Below, in pieces: positions 37,630-47,000 of a stretch of DNA of 64,000 bases; position 1 is the stretch's first letter, and each line of letters begins with the position of its first letter. The notes under the pieces were generated by a model. That model searched no databases and was not told the origin of the DNA. It was given only the letters and a program-made list of their open reading frames with translations. Location: assembly GCF_015711475.1 (NCBI RefSeq), contig NZ_CP065027.1, positions 1,922,001-1,986,000 on the forward strand, given 5' to 3'. The DNA comes from Actinomyces trachealis. Lineage in GTDB: Bacteria; Actinomycetota; Actinomycetes; Actinomycetales; Actinomycetaceae. A program made the translations under genes and the position numbers.

Positions 37630-38190
37630 GTGACCTCCACTAAGACCAAACCCAAGTCCCAGGATATCCTGACGGACCGGCTGTGGGCTTGGGTTAAAGA
37701 GTTCATCCAGTTCGGTATGGTTGGTGGGCTAGCTTTCATCATTGACGCTGGCTTGTTCAACCTGTTGCAGCATGGCCCCACCGGGGTGCTGGCCGGACAT
37801 CCGAATACCGCGAACGTCGTCTCCGCTGCGATTGCCACCGCCTTCTCCTGGACGGCAAACCGCCTGTGGACCTACCGGGGCCACACCCAGGACAACGCCA
37901 CCCGTGAGGCCTTCCTGTTTGTCATGGGCAACTTTGGTGGCCTAGTCATCACCCAGTTCTGCCTGCTGTTCACCCACCATGTCCTAGGGCTGACCAGCCC
38001 GCTGGCGGACAATGTGGCCGCCTACGTGGTCGGCTTCGCGTTGGGGACGGCTTTCCGTTTCCTCTTTTACCACTACGTGGTCTTCACCGGTAAGACTGAG
38101 CAGCCTGCCGCTGAGGGCGCGCCGCTCAACGGCGTCGTCGGCGGCATCCCCGAACCCTGGCATCAGGGTGACGACGGCGCCAGCCACTGA
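37630..38190 (+). CDS. GtrA-family membrane protein
   Basis: A 186-residue protein with four membrane helices and the GtrA pattern (EFIQFGMVGGLAFIIDAGLF near the first helix, TANRLWTYRG before the third). GtrA-like proteins help flip or present polyprenyl-phosphate sugars. GTG at 37630 is taken as the start because TAGGAT (37618-37623) lies six bases before it; the GTG at 37624 would directly abut the box. The gene stands alone. Confidence 0.85.
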   Translation: MTSTKTKPKSQDILTDRLWAWVKEFIQFGMVGGLAFIIDAGLFNLLQHGPTGVLAGHPNTANVVSAAIATAFSWTANRLWTYRGHTQDNATREAFLFVMGNFGGLVITQFCLLFTHHVLGLTSPLADNVAAYVVGFALGTAFRFLFYHYVVFTGKTEQPAAEGAPLNGVVGGIPEPWHQGDDGASH

Positions 38191-38280
38191 ACCGCACCAC
38201 CGCCAGGCCGTGCCCAAAGCCACACGCCCGTTGAGGGACCTGTCATGGCCCAGTTGCACACCCCCGTTTAGCCTTGGGCC

Positions 38281-39060
38281 GTGACCTCACTGACAGCAGC
38301 CGTGACGGCCGGGCTGAGCGCAGCCCTTCCTTACCCAAACCAGATGCTCCCTGCACTCGGGCCAGACTGGCTCGATCCCGCGAACATGATCTCTACCTTT
38401 GTGGGCTGGGTGGGGCCCTGGGCGATCGTCGGCGTAATGCTGGTGATCTTTGCGGAAACCGGCCTGCTGGTGGGCTTCTTCCTGCCCGGTGACTCCCTGC
38501 TGTTCACCCTGGGGATGTTCGTGGCCATTGGTGAAGCTGACCCAAGCCGGGGCGTGCCCGTCAACATCTGGATAGCCGCACCGCTCATGTTCGTTGCGGC
38601 GGTAGCCGGTAACCAGTCCGGCTACCTGATCGGCCACAGGGCTGGTCCCGCAGTCTTCAACAAGCCGGATTCACGCTTCTTCAAACAGGAGTATGTGGAA
38701 CGCACCGCCGCCTTCTTTGAGAAGCACGGCGGCAAGGCCATCACTCTGGCGCAGTTCGTGCCGATCGTGCGCACCTTCACTCCGGTCATGGCGGGCGTAG
38801 GCCGCATGCATTACCTGCACTTCCTGGGCTTCAACGCCCTGGGGGCGACCTTCTGGGCCTTTGGTATCACCTGGCTGGGCTACCTGCTAGGCAATGTGCA
38901 ATGGATCCAGAAGAACATTGACGTGATGATCCTGGTGATCGTGGGAGTCTCCGTGCTACCCATGATCGTTTCTGGGCTGCGCTCCTGGCTGAGCGCCCGC
39001 AAACCTGGCAGCGTGGCCAGCGGCACCGACGCCGTCGCCGCTGAGGTGGACTCCCAGTAG
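38281..39060 (+). CDS. DedA-family membrane protein
   Basis: A 259-residue DedA/SNARE-associated family protein with five to six membrane helices. It contains FAETGLLVGFFLPGDSLL, GYLIGHRAGP and FVPIVRTFTPVMAGVGRMHY, the conserved arginine-rich re-entrant loop. Members of the family act in polyprenyl-phosphate or phospholipid recycling across the membrane. GTG at 38281 is six bases after TAGCCT. The position beside GtrA and glycopolymer genes agrees with lipid-carrier recycling. Confidence 0.88.
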   Translation: MTSLTAAVTAGLSAALPYPNQMLPALGPDWLDPANMISTFVGWVGPWAIVGVMLVIFAETGLLVGFFLPGDSLLFTLGMFVAIGEADPSRGVPVNIWIAAPLMFVAAVAGNQSGYLIGHRAGPAVFNKPDSRFFKQEYVERTAAFFEKHGGKAITLAQFVPIVRTFTPVMAGVGRMHYLHFLGFNALGATFWAFGITWLGYLLGNVQWIQKNIDVMILVIVGVSVLPMIVSGLRSWLSARKPGSVASGTDAVAAEVDSQ

Positions 39061-39137
39061 CGTGCCCCGGTAAATCCCGTGTGAGCACGACGGTGCCCTC
39101 CCTCACCTATGGCGCCGTCACTTGTTCAGACACTTGT

Positions 39138-40217
39138 TCAGAAGCGGCGCCAGCGTCCCACCGAGACCAGCGCCCCCTGCGGCAGCACCTTATGCGGGTC
39201 CAACGAGCGGGGCACAGAGTTCAGGAAGATGGAGAAGACGGCGGGCCTACGGTGGCTGAGTTCGATGCGGCCCCCATCGGCCTCCGTCAGGTCCCGTGCC
39301 AGGGCCAAGCCCACGCCGGTAGAGCCGTGCCCGGAGACGGCACGCTCAAAGATATACGGGGCCAACTCATCGCTGACGCCCTCACCTTTGTCAGCGATAT
39401 CAATGAAGACACCGTGCCCGCCGTTGGCGCTGCGCACGCTCACGCTCGTGCGCCCTGCCCCGTAGCGCAGGGAGTTCTCAATGACGGTTGCCAGCACCTG
39501 GGCTAGGGAGCCGGGGTTGGCGAGCACCGGCATGCCCACCTCGTCACTGAAGGTAAGGTCGCGTCCCGCCGCAGCGAAAGCGCTCTCCCACTCCTCACGC
39601 TGCTGAGCGAACACATCCTCCAAACGTAGCGCCTCGGTGGTGCCGCCCCCGGCCCGCCGGGAGGCTTTGAGCAGGTCCTCCACCACCCCCGTAAGGCGCT
39701 CCACCTGCTCCACGCAGGCGTGGGCCTCAGCCCGGGTGGCCTCATCCGGGCAGGTCAGCTCAATCTCTTCTAGCCGGAGCGTGAGGCTGGTCAGGGGGGT
39801 GCGCAGCTGGTGGGAGGCGTCTGAGGCGAACTGCCGTTCAGCTGCGATCCTTCCGGCCACGCGCTCGGCGGAGCGCACCAGCTCGGCCTGCACCAGGTCG
39901 ATCTCCTCAATACCTGAGGTGCGCAAACGGGGGCGGACCTGCCCAGAGCCAAGCTGCTCAGCCTCAGCAGCCAGGTAGATCAGAGGCGCAGAAATGCGCC
40001 TTGAACCGCGGGCGGCCACAAAGTAGGCGGCGGCGAAAGCCACCAGAGCCAGGCCCAAGATCGTCAGGATGACGCGGGCGAGCACCTGCAGGCGGTCGTC
40101 AGAGTCCTCCACAGCCCGCCAGGCGAGCAGCAGCCAGGTACCACCAAGGGGCAGGCCCAGAACTGCCACGGCGACGGCAACGGAGGTCATCGCCATAACC
40201 ATGCTGCGACGCCGCAC
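39138..40217 (-). CDS. Sensor histidine kinase
   Basis: A 359-residue kinase with two close membrane helices (residues about 10-33 and 46-70), almost no sensor loop, a short linker and a HisKA domain with FASDASHQLRTPLTSL, the phospho-acceptor His near residue 133. The ATPase domain has ENSLRYG, DKGEGV and GVGLALARDL. It follows its regulator gene by 54 bases. The short external loop suggests it senses membrane state or another protein; the signal is unknown. Confidence 0.9.
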   Translation of the reverse strand: MRRRSMVMAMTSVAVAVAVLGLPLGGTWLLLAWRAVEDSDDRLQVLARVILTILGLALVAFAAAYFVAARGSRRISAPLIYLAAEAEQLGSGQVRPRLRTSGIEEIDLVQAELVRSAERVAGRIAAERQFASDASHQLRTPLTSLTLRLEEIELTCPDEATRAEAHACVEQVERLTGVVEDLLKASRRAGGGTTEALRLEDVFAQQREEWESAFAAAGRDLTFSDEVGMPVLANPGSLAQVLATVIENSLRYGAGRTSVSVRSANGGHGVFIDIADKGEGVSDELAPYIFERAVSGHGSTGVGLALARDLTEADGGRIELSHRRPAVFSIFLNSVPRSLDPHKVLPQGALVSVGRWRRF

Positions 40218-40271
40218 GCGCCCTCCTTAGGGTGTCTGTAGCCCAGCAGGTCCCGGGGCTGAGCGGACAGC

Positions 40272-40943
40272 TCAGGCCGCTACCAGGCGGTAGCCACCCT
40301 CCTCGCTCAGGAGGATGGTGGGGGCCTCAGCGTCGTCTCCGAGCTTGCGGCGCAGCCAGGTCACGTGCATGTCTAGCGCCTGCTCGTTGCCGGTCGGGTC
40401 CTCACCCCAGACCTCCTTGAGCACGTCCTCGCTGGGCAGTACCTGGTTGACGCCGCGCACCAGCACACGCAGTAGCTCGAACTCGCGGGTGGTCAACTGC
40501 AACTCACGGCTACCCACGAAGGCGCGGCGGGCGGCGACGTCCACCTTGATCTCACCAGCAGTCAAGGTCTCCTCGATGGCCTCGCCGGAGGCGCGGCGCA
40601 CCTGGGAACGGACGCGCGCCAGCAGCTCGGCCAAGCGAAAAGGCTTGGTGACGTAGTCGTCGGCGCCAGCGTCCAGACCGACGACCTTGTCAGTCTCCTC
40701 ACTGCGGGCGGTGAGCATAAGGATGGGGGTGGTCAGGCCCTGGCCGCGCACCTGGCGGGCCACGTCCAAACCGTCAATATCGGGCAGACCGAGGTCCAGC
40801 ACGATGATGTCAGCTCGGGAGACCTCAGCGAGGGCACCATTGCCGGTTCCATGGGTGAGCACCTCGTAGCCCTCACGCCCGAAGGCACGGGCGAGGGGCT
40901 CCGAGATCGCGGGATCGTCCTCGACGAGAAGCACAGTAGTCAC
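40272..40943 (-). CDS. OmpR/PhoB-family response regulator
   Basis: A 223-residue two-domain regulator. The receiver begins TTVLLVEDDPAISEPLARAF, with phospho-acceptor Asp50 in VLDLGLPDIDGL and K in the VTKPF motif. The C-terminal winged helix (about residues 130-220) ends with the typical DMHVTWLRRKLGDD. GTG at 40943 is preferred over the longer frame because TAATAT at 40951-40956 is seven bases upstream. It pairs with the histidine kinase downstream. Confidence 0.92.
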   Translation of the reverse strand: MTTVLLVEDDPAISEPLARAFGREGYEVLTHGTGNGALAEVSRADIIVLDLGLPDIDGLDVARQVRGQGLTTPILMLTARSEETDKVVGLDAGADDYVTKPFRLAELLARVRSQVRRASGEAIEETLTAGEIKVDVAARRAFVGSRELQLTTREFELLRVLVRGVNQVLPSEDVLKEVWGEDPTGNEQALDMHVTWLRRKLGDDAEAPTILLSEEGGYRLVAA

Positions 40944-41081
40944 GCTTTTGATATTAGGCGACGTTCCCGAGCCAGTCACCCTCTCAGAGGAGGAGATCAC
41001 CACTACCCCATATTTCTCACAGGATTCTCGCCGGATTCTGACCGGCCCAGTCTGGCCCCAGTCCCGGCTCAGGCCCACAGC

Positions 41082-42263
41082 TCAGGCCCGCTCCAGCTCC
41101 CACGGCACGATCTGCCCTAGGCCACGCACCACCACCTCATGGCAGGGCCGCACCCGGTACCGGGCACCAGCAGGACCATTCACCAGCGCCAGCGCCGTCG
41201 GCTCATCCATGCGGATGCCACCAGGAGCAGCAGTGTCCACCAGGCGGGAGGCCAGGTTGACCGTGGGCCCAAAAACATCCCCCGAGCGGGAAACCACGCG
41301 CCCACTGACCAGGCTGGCGCGCACCAGCAGCATATCCGGCCCGGACTGCACCTCATCGACCAGCGCGGTCACGACGTCGGCGGCGGTGGGCAGGTCATCG
41401 GCGATGTACATGACGGCGTCGCCAATGGTCTTAACCACGCGCGCCCCCCGGGAGGTGACCACGTCCCGCGCCGTCGACTCGAAGTCATTGAGCATATTGG
41501 TCAAGTCAGAGACCTTCATCGACTGAGCGCGTTTGGTGAAGGAGACGATGTCCACAAAACCCAGGGAGCGGGTCAACGGGTAGAGATCCTGCCCCACTTC
41601 CTCCTGGCTACGGCGCGTCACCTCTTCCTCGGTGCGGACCACAAGCGCCGCCAGGTGGCGTCTCCACGCGTAGGTGACCTGCTCCAGGAGAGGCTCGATC
41701 ATCTCCTCCACGTGCTCCAGGCAAACCATGCGGGCCTGGGAGTCATCCATCTGACGTTGCCGGGACAGCTCAGAGACGAAAGCCTCCAGCTGCCAGAGCA
41801 CCAGACGGTCCATGGTGTAGGACTGGGCGCGGAGCAGCTCGTTCACCGTGATCCTGGAGAGGCGGTTCTCGTTGATCATCCGCGTGACACCTTTAAGGGC
41901 GCGCACGTCCCGGTCAGTGAAGAGCACCTCACCAGGAGTGGTGTCCGCGAAGCCCATGGCACGCCAAAAGCGCTCAGCTCCGCTGTATTCCACCCCAGCT
42001 TCCCGGGCGAGGGCCTCTAGGTCGTAAACCGGTTTCCCGCCGAGCAAGGCGGCGCAACTGGACTCAACCGTGCTCCGCGCCGGAACAGCACACGCCCCCC
42101 TGGGGGCCGCATGCGGGCTCGGGCCGCCGTCGCGTTTTCCGTCAGCCAATTCAGTCTCGGGGGCTGCGTGAGCACCTGCAGACCCAGGAACAGTGTCAAA
42201 AGTAGTTGTGCTCGCCCCTGTCTGCCCGAGAGCCCCGCTCGGCTCTTTCTGCTCCATGCTCAC
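41082..42263 (-). CDS. Class III adenylate/guanylate cyclase
   Basis: A 393-residue protein. Residues 1-65 are low-complexity, residues about 70-200 are helical with a MerR-like beginning (YDLEALAREAGVEYSGAERFWRA is of this type, shortened here), and residues about 215-390 are a class III cyclase domain: GFVDIVSFT for metal binding, VVKTIGDAVMYIA and FGPTVNLASRLV. It probably makes cAMP. GTG at 42263 lies six bases after TACCCT (42270-42275), a leaderless layout, and overlaps the biotin ligase stop by four bases. Confidence 0.85.
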   Translation of the reverse strand: MSMEQKEPSGALGQTGASTTTFDTVPGSAGAHAAPETELADGKRDGGPSPHAAPRGACAVPARSTVESSCAALLGGKPVYDLEALAREAGVEYSGAERFWRAMGFADTTPGEVLFTDRDVRALKGVTRMINENRLSRITVNELLRAQSYTMDRLVLWQLEAFVSELSRQRQMDDSQARMVCLEHVEEMIEPLLEQVTYAWRRHLAALVVRTEEEVTRRSQEEVGQDLYPLTRSLGFVDIVSFTKRAQSMKVSDLTNMLNDFESTARDVVTSRGARVVKTIGDAVMYIADDLPTAADVVTALVDEVQSGPDMLLVRASLVSGRVVSRSGDVFGPTVNLASRLVDTAAPGGIRMDEPTALALVNGPAGARYRVRPCHEVVVRGLGQIVPWELERA

Positions 42264-43204
42264 CGCGCAAGGGTATCCCAGATCACATCATGGTGTCGCA
42301 CACCGAAGACGTCACCCGCTGAAACGACCTGCCTGCAGCCAGAAGAATCAACTAACACCAACCCTGGCTCCAGGTCCACTGCTTCACCCTCCATCGCCGT
42401 CCGCCAGCCAGGGAGCAGCACCCGGACCTGTTGCCCCAAAGTGACGCAGGCTTCACGCAAGCTTGCGCCCAACTGGCTGTCGGCACGATCTGGGTCTCCC
42501 CCCACCGCCTCCCACTGGCTGAGCCGGACAGCCAGGGCCTCACCGACGTCGTCCAGTAGGGCGTCGGTATCCCAACTGCCAGCAGCAGGCCGGACCCCCA
42601 GTGTCTCCAGAGAGGCTGCCCAAGGCACAGGCAGCTCCGCCGCACTCTGCCCCAGGTTCACCCCTATACCGACGATGACGGCGCCCGCCGTCTGCCGACT
42701 CGCGGGCGTCCCCACGCTCAAGCCACCCGCAGGGGCCACCAGCTCGGTGAGCACGCCCGCCAGCTTGCGGGCCCTCCCCCAGCCCTCCACCTGCCCCACC
42801 AACTGCCCCTGAGCGGGCAGGGCTACCAGATCATTGGGCCACTTGGTGCGCAGGGTCCAACCAGTCCCAGCCACCAAAGGCTCTAGGGCGTCACGCAGGG
42901 CCAGACCCGTCAGCAGCGGCAGCCATGCCAGCTGTGCGGCAGGCACCAGGGGCCGCAGCACCACGGACGCCAACAGGGCGCTGTGAGGTGGCGTCACCCA
43001 CTGGTGGTCGGCGCGCCCGCGCCCAGCGGTTTGCGCCTCAGCACGCAGCACAGACAGGTGCGGCCACAAAGCCTGGCTGGCCGGGTCAAAGGCACCGTCT
43101 GTACGGGTCAGCGCCGCACGCAGGTCGTCGTTGGTGGAGCCGGTTTGCTGCACCACAAGGCGGCGCGACCAGGGTGATGCGGCAGCTGCCGAAACGAGGG
43201 GCAT
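42260..43204 (-). CDS. birA: Biotin-[carboxylase] ligase
   Basis: A 314-residue biotin protein ligase without the DNA-binding domain of bifunctional BirA. It contains QQTGSTNDDLRAAL, the biotinyl-AMP loop as AGRGRADHQWVTP, and LRTKWPNDLVALP, followed by VIVGIGVNLGQS and an SH3-like C-terminal part. It would attach biotin to Lys544 of the carboxylase encoded on the opposite strand at 44012. ATG at 43204 is six bases after TAGGCT (43211-43216). Confidence 0.9.
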   Translation of the reverse strand: MPLVSAAAASPWSRRLVVQQTGSTNDDLRAALTRTDGAFDPASQALWPHLSVLRAEAQTAGRGRADHQWVTPPHSALLASVVLRPLVPAAQLAWLPLLTGLALRDALEPLVAGTGWTLRTKWPNDLVALPAQGQLVGQVEGWGRARKLAGVLTELVAPAGGLSVGTPASRQTAGAVIVGIGVNLGQSAAELPVPWAASLETLGVRPAAGSWDTDALLDDVGEALAVRLSQWEAVGGDPDRADSQLGASLREACVTLGQQVRVLLPGWRTAMEGEAVDLEPGLVLVDSSGCRQVVSAGDVFGVRHHDVIWDTLAR

Positions 43205-43343
43205 GGGCTGAGCCTATCGCTGGGGGTGGGACCTACTACCCAACGGGCACTACTCGGGCACGGCGCCTGCCACCGGTCATGTGCGCGGGCCTGCCACCCA
43301 GCGGCCGCAGGGACCCGGTTGCCCAGGTGGCTAGGCTCGGGGC

Positions 43344-44015
43344 GTGATCGTGCTTGCTTCCCAGTCCCCCGGCCGCCTGTCCACCTTGCGTGCAGCGGGG
43401 GTTGAGCCAATGGTTCGGGTCTCGGATGTGGATGAGTCGGCGCTCCTAGCGGGGCTGACAGCGCGTCACCAGATGGCTGGGTTGCCTGCCCCCACGCCGG
43501 TGGAGCAGGTGCAGGTGCTCGCGGAAGCTAAGGCTCGGGATGTGGCAGCACGCTTGACGCCGCAGGAGGTGGCTGAGGCTGCTGGTGCAGGCGGCTGCGT
43601 CGTCGTCGGTTGTGACTCCATGCTGGAGTTCGATGGGCAGGTGCTCGGCAAGCCTGGCAGCCCGGAGAAGGTGCGCGAGCGCTGGCTGGCCATGCGGGGG
43701 CGCGCCGCAGTGCTGCACTCCGGTCACTTCCTGGTGCGGGTGACCGATGGGGCGACGGCGGCTGGCGTGAGCTCCGGGGTGGTGCACTTTGGGGAGCCGA
43801 CGCTGGCGGAGATTGAGGCCTACGCAGCATCTGGGGAACCACAGTGGTGTGCAGGGGCTTTCACGATCGACGGCTTGGGAGGGGCTTTCATTGAGTCGAT
43901 TGAGGGCGATCCGCATGGGGTGGTGGGCTTATCTTTGCCTTTGCTGCGGCGCCTGCTGGCGGATTTAGGTGTGGTCTGGACGGATCTTTGGCTGCTCCCG
44001 GGTGGGGCCGCATGA
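43344..44015 (+). CDS. maf: Maf-family nucleotide pyrophosphatase
   Basis: A 223-residue Maf protein that hydrolyses non-canonical nucleoside triphosphates. It starts IVLASQSPGRLSTLRAAG, has the catalytic VVGCDSMLEFDGQVLGKP and ends with GAFTIDGLGGAFIESIEGD. GTG at 43344 follows TAGGCT (43332-43337) by six bases. It overlaps the carboxylase start by four bases (ATGA), the same gene order as in many actinobacteria. Confidence 0.92.
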   Translation: MIVLASQSPGRLSTLRAAGVEPMVRVSDVDESALLAGLTARHQMAGLPAPTPVEQVQVLAEAKARDVAARLTPQEVAEAAGAGGCVVVGCDSMLEFDGQVLGKPGSPEKVRERWLAMRGRAAVLHSGHFLVRVTDGATAAGVSSGVVHFGEPTLAEIEAYAASGEPQWCAGAFTIDGLGGAFIESIEGDPHGVVGLSLPLLRRLLADLGVVWTDLWLLPGGAA

Positions 44016-47000
44016 GGCGCCTGCTGATCGCTGGCCGAGGCCTAACGGCGGTACGGGTCGCCGCCTCGGCGCGGCGCTGCGGTTGGGAGCCGGTGGGGGT
44101 GCTCACGGCTGCTGAGCGGGACGCGGGGTGGGTGCGGGTGCTGGCTGATGCCGTCCTAGTGCCTGCCTATGATGACGTCGCCGCGCTGTTGGCTGCCGCG
44201 CAGGAACTGAGCGCCACCGGGCTGCACCCGGGGGTGGGTTTCGTGGCGGAGAGCGCACAGCTGGCCCGGGGCTGTCTGGGGGCGGGGCTGATGTGGGTGG
44301 GGCCTGCGCCGGAAGTGCTGGCGGCGCTGACGGATAAGACAGTGCTGGCTGGGATGGCGCAACGTCTAAAACTGGCGGTGCCGCGCGTGTGGGCGCCAGT
44401 GGACGGCCCAGAGGCGCTGCATGCGGCGCTGGCGGATCTGGGTGGCCCAGGGGTGCTCAAACCTGTGCGCGGTGGGGGCGGGCGCGGTGTGGTGCCCGTG
44501 TCCGGTGTGGCGCAGGCACAGGAGGCTTGGGAACAGGCTGCCGGGCTGGGCCCCCTGCTATTTCAGGGGGCGGTGCAGCAGGCCCGGCACATTGAGGTGC
44601 AGGCGTTGTCCGACGGCGAAGGCAGGGTGCTCACCTTAGGGACGCGTGAGTGCTCCGTGCAGCGCCGCGCCCAGAAGCTTCTCGAAGAGGCACCCGCGCC
44701 AGATCTACCAGCTGGGGTGGAGACGCAGATGCTGCGGGCCACGCGCCGTCTGCTTGGGGCGGCCGGGCTGCGGGGCGTAGCGACCTGTGAGTTCCTGCTA
44801 CCTGCGGCTGGTGGGCCACTGCTGCTGGAGGTCAATGCGCGGCTACAGGTGGAGCATGCGGTGACCGAGGAGGTCACTGGCGTGGACCTGGTGGCGGTGC
44901 AGCTGGCCCTGGCGGAGGGGCACAGCCTGGATGAAGCTGTGGCTTGTGGGCGGCACGCCATGGCACTAGCTGGCTGGCGGGTACCAGTTTCCGGACTGTC
45001 AACCACGACGCCGCAGGCAGGCACGAAGCAGGTTGAGCCAGCAGTGCCAGTGCGCGGACACGCCGTCGAGCTGCGCCTCTACGCGGAAGACCCGGAGAGC
45101 CTGCTGCCACAGGCGGGCGTGCTGCGGCACGCTTCCCTGCCCTTGTCCACTGCTTCCCTGCGTGCCCGGGTAGCCGCAGGGCAGGAGCCTGAGGCACGGC
45201 TGCGCGTACAGTGCGGCACCTTCCCTGGCGACGCCCTGCAACCTGGCTTCTCTGAGCCGCTGGCGCTCTTGGCGGCGGCTGCCTCATCGCGCCAGGCGGC
45301 TTTGGGGATTCTCCGCGAAGCACTGGCAGAGGTTGAGGTCCGCGGCACCCTAACGCTGGCTCCGTTGCTGCAGCAGGTGCTGGAGGCGCCCGCGCTGCAG
45401 GCGGCTGCGGTGAGCACACGCTGGTTGGAGGAGGAGCTGCTGGCCCACCGACCGGGTGCCCCCCAACCCCCTGCAACCCCTACAGCCAAGTGTTCTCAAG
45501 CCGCGCCGTCCACGCCATTCGCGCCCAGTGCGGAACAAACGGTTGAGCTACGCGCCCCGCTGGCAGGCACCTGCGTGGCCGTGCGGCCTACGGGCAGTCT
45601 GGTGGCCGCTGGGGAGCAGGTGGTGGTGCTGGAGGCCATGAAAATGCGCCTGCCGGTGCCCGCGAGTGCTGCTGGACGAGTACAGGAGGCTGCCGTGCAG
45701 GTGGGGCAGGCGGTGCCTGCGGGTGCTCTGCTCGCGGTGCTGCGTGCGCAGGCCCCTACCCAACAGGCCCCGGCGGCGTGGGTCGGCCAGGCGAAGTCGT
45801 CGCGGCGCCCTGTGGGTCAGGACCACAGCGCGCTGGCCCGCGCCCGGGCCTTAGCGGATGTGGGGTCCTTGGAAGACATGGCTGCGGACGACGCCGTGCT
45901 GACGGCGCGAGCCCGCCTGTCGGGCCGGGCCGTGGCCTTGTGGGTGCAGGACCCGACGGTGCACGGCGGCACGATTGGCCTGGCGGGGGCCAAACGGGTG
46001 GCGGCCCTCATTGACGAGGCCGCCTCCGCGGGCCTGCCAGTGGTCTTTGTGCTGGACGGCGGCGGCGCGCGCGTGCAGGAGGGGGTGGACGCTTTAGCTG
46101 GCGTCGGCCTGATCCTGGCCGCACAGCAGCGAGCCCGCGGCCGGGTTATGCAGGTGGGTCTGGTGTTGGGGGCGGCGGCTGGTGGGGCCGCCTACGCCCC
46201 TTCCCTGGCGGACCTGCTGGTGATGGTTGAGGGCACTGGCAGCCTGTTTCTTACCGGTCCGGCGGTGCTGGCGGCCTCCACTGGGGAGCGGATCGACGCC
46301 GAGGCCCTGGGTGGTGCTGCGCTGCACGCCACCCGTTCGGGTAGCGCACACCTGCGGGTACCCGAAGAGGCGGCGGCTTTCGCGGCGGCCCGGCGTCTGT
46401 TGTTTTTCGCGCCTCTGCGGCGTCAGGACCAGCCCGCCCTGCCATTGCGGCGTGGTGGTGCGGGCTTGACGCCTGCCCCAGGTGACCGGCTCGCTGGTCA
46501 ACGGGTGCCTACAGACTGGGCTGAGCCTTATGACGTGCGGGGCCTGCTGGCGGCACTGGTGGACCGTGGCGAGTTGGAGGAGTTGCGCCCAGATTGGGCT
46601 CCCAGCGTGGTTACTGCCCTGGCCCGGGTTGAGGGCGTGCCGGTGGGGGTGGTGGCTACGCAACCGCAGGTGCTGGCTGGGGCTCTGACGCCGGAGGCGG
46701 CCCAGAAGGTCACGGAGCACCTGGGTTTGTGCGCAGACCTGGGCCTGCCGGTGCTCACGGTGGTGGACACTCCTGGATTCCTGCCGGGCCCCGGCCCGGA
46801 GGCCGCTGGGGTGTTGCGGCATGGAGCGGCGCTGGTGCGTGCCTACGCGGGTCTGCGCGCCCGGGGTTGCCGCTTGGTGACGCTGGTGACACGCCGAGCC
46901 TACGGCGGGGCATACGTGGCCCTGGGCTCCAAGAGCCTCAGCGGCGCCTTGACCCTGGCCTGGCCGCAGGCGCGTATCGGTGTGATGGACGCCGGTAGTG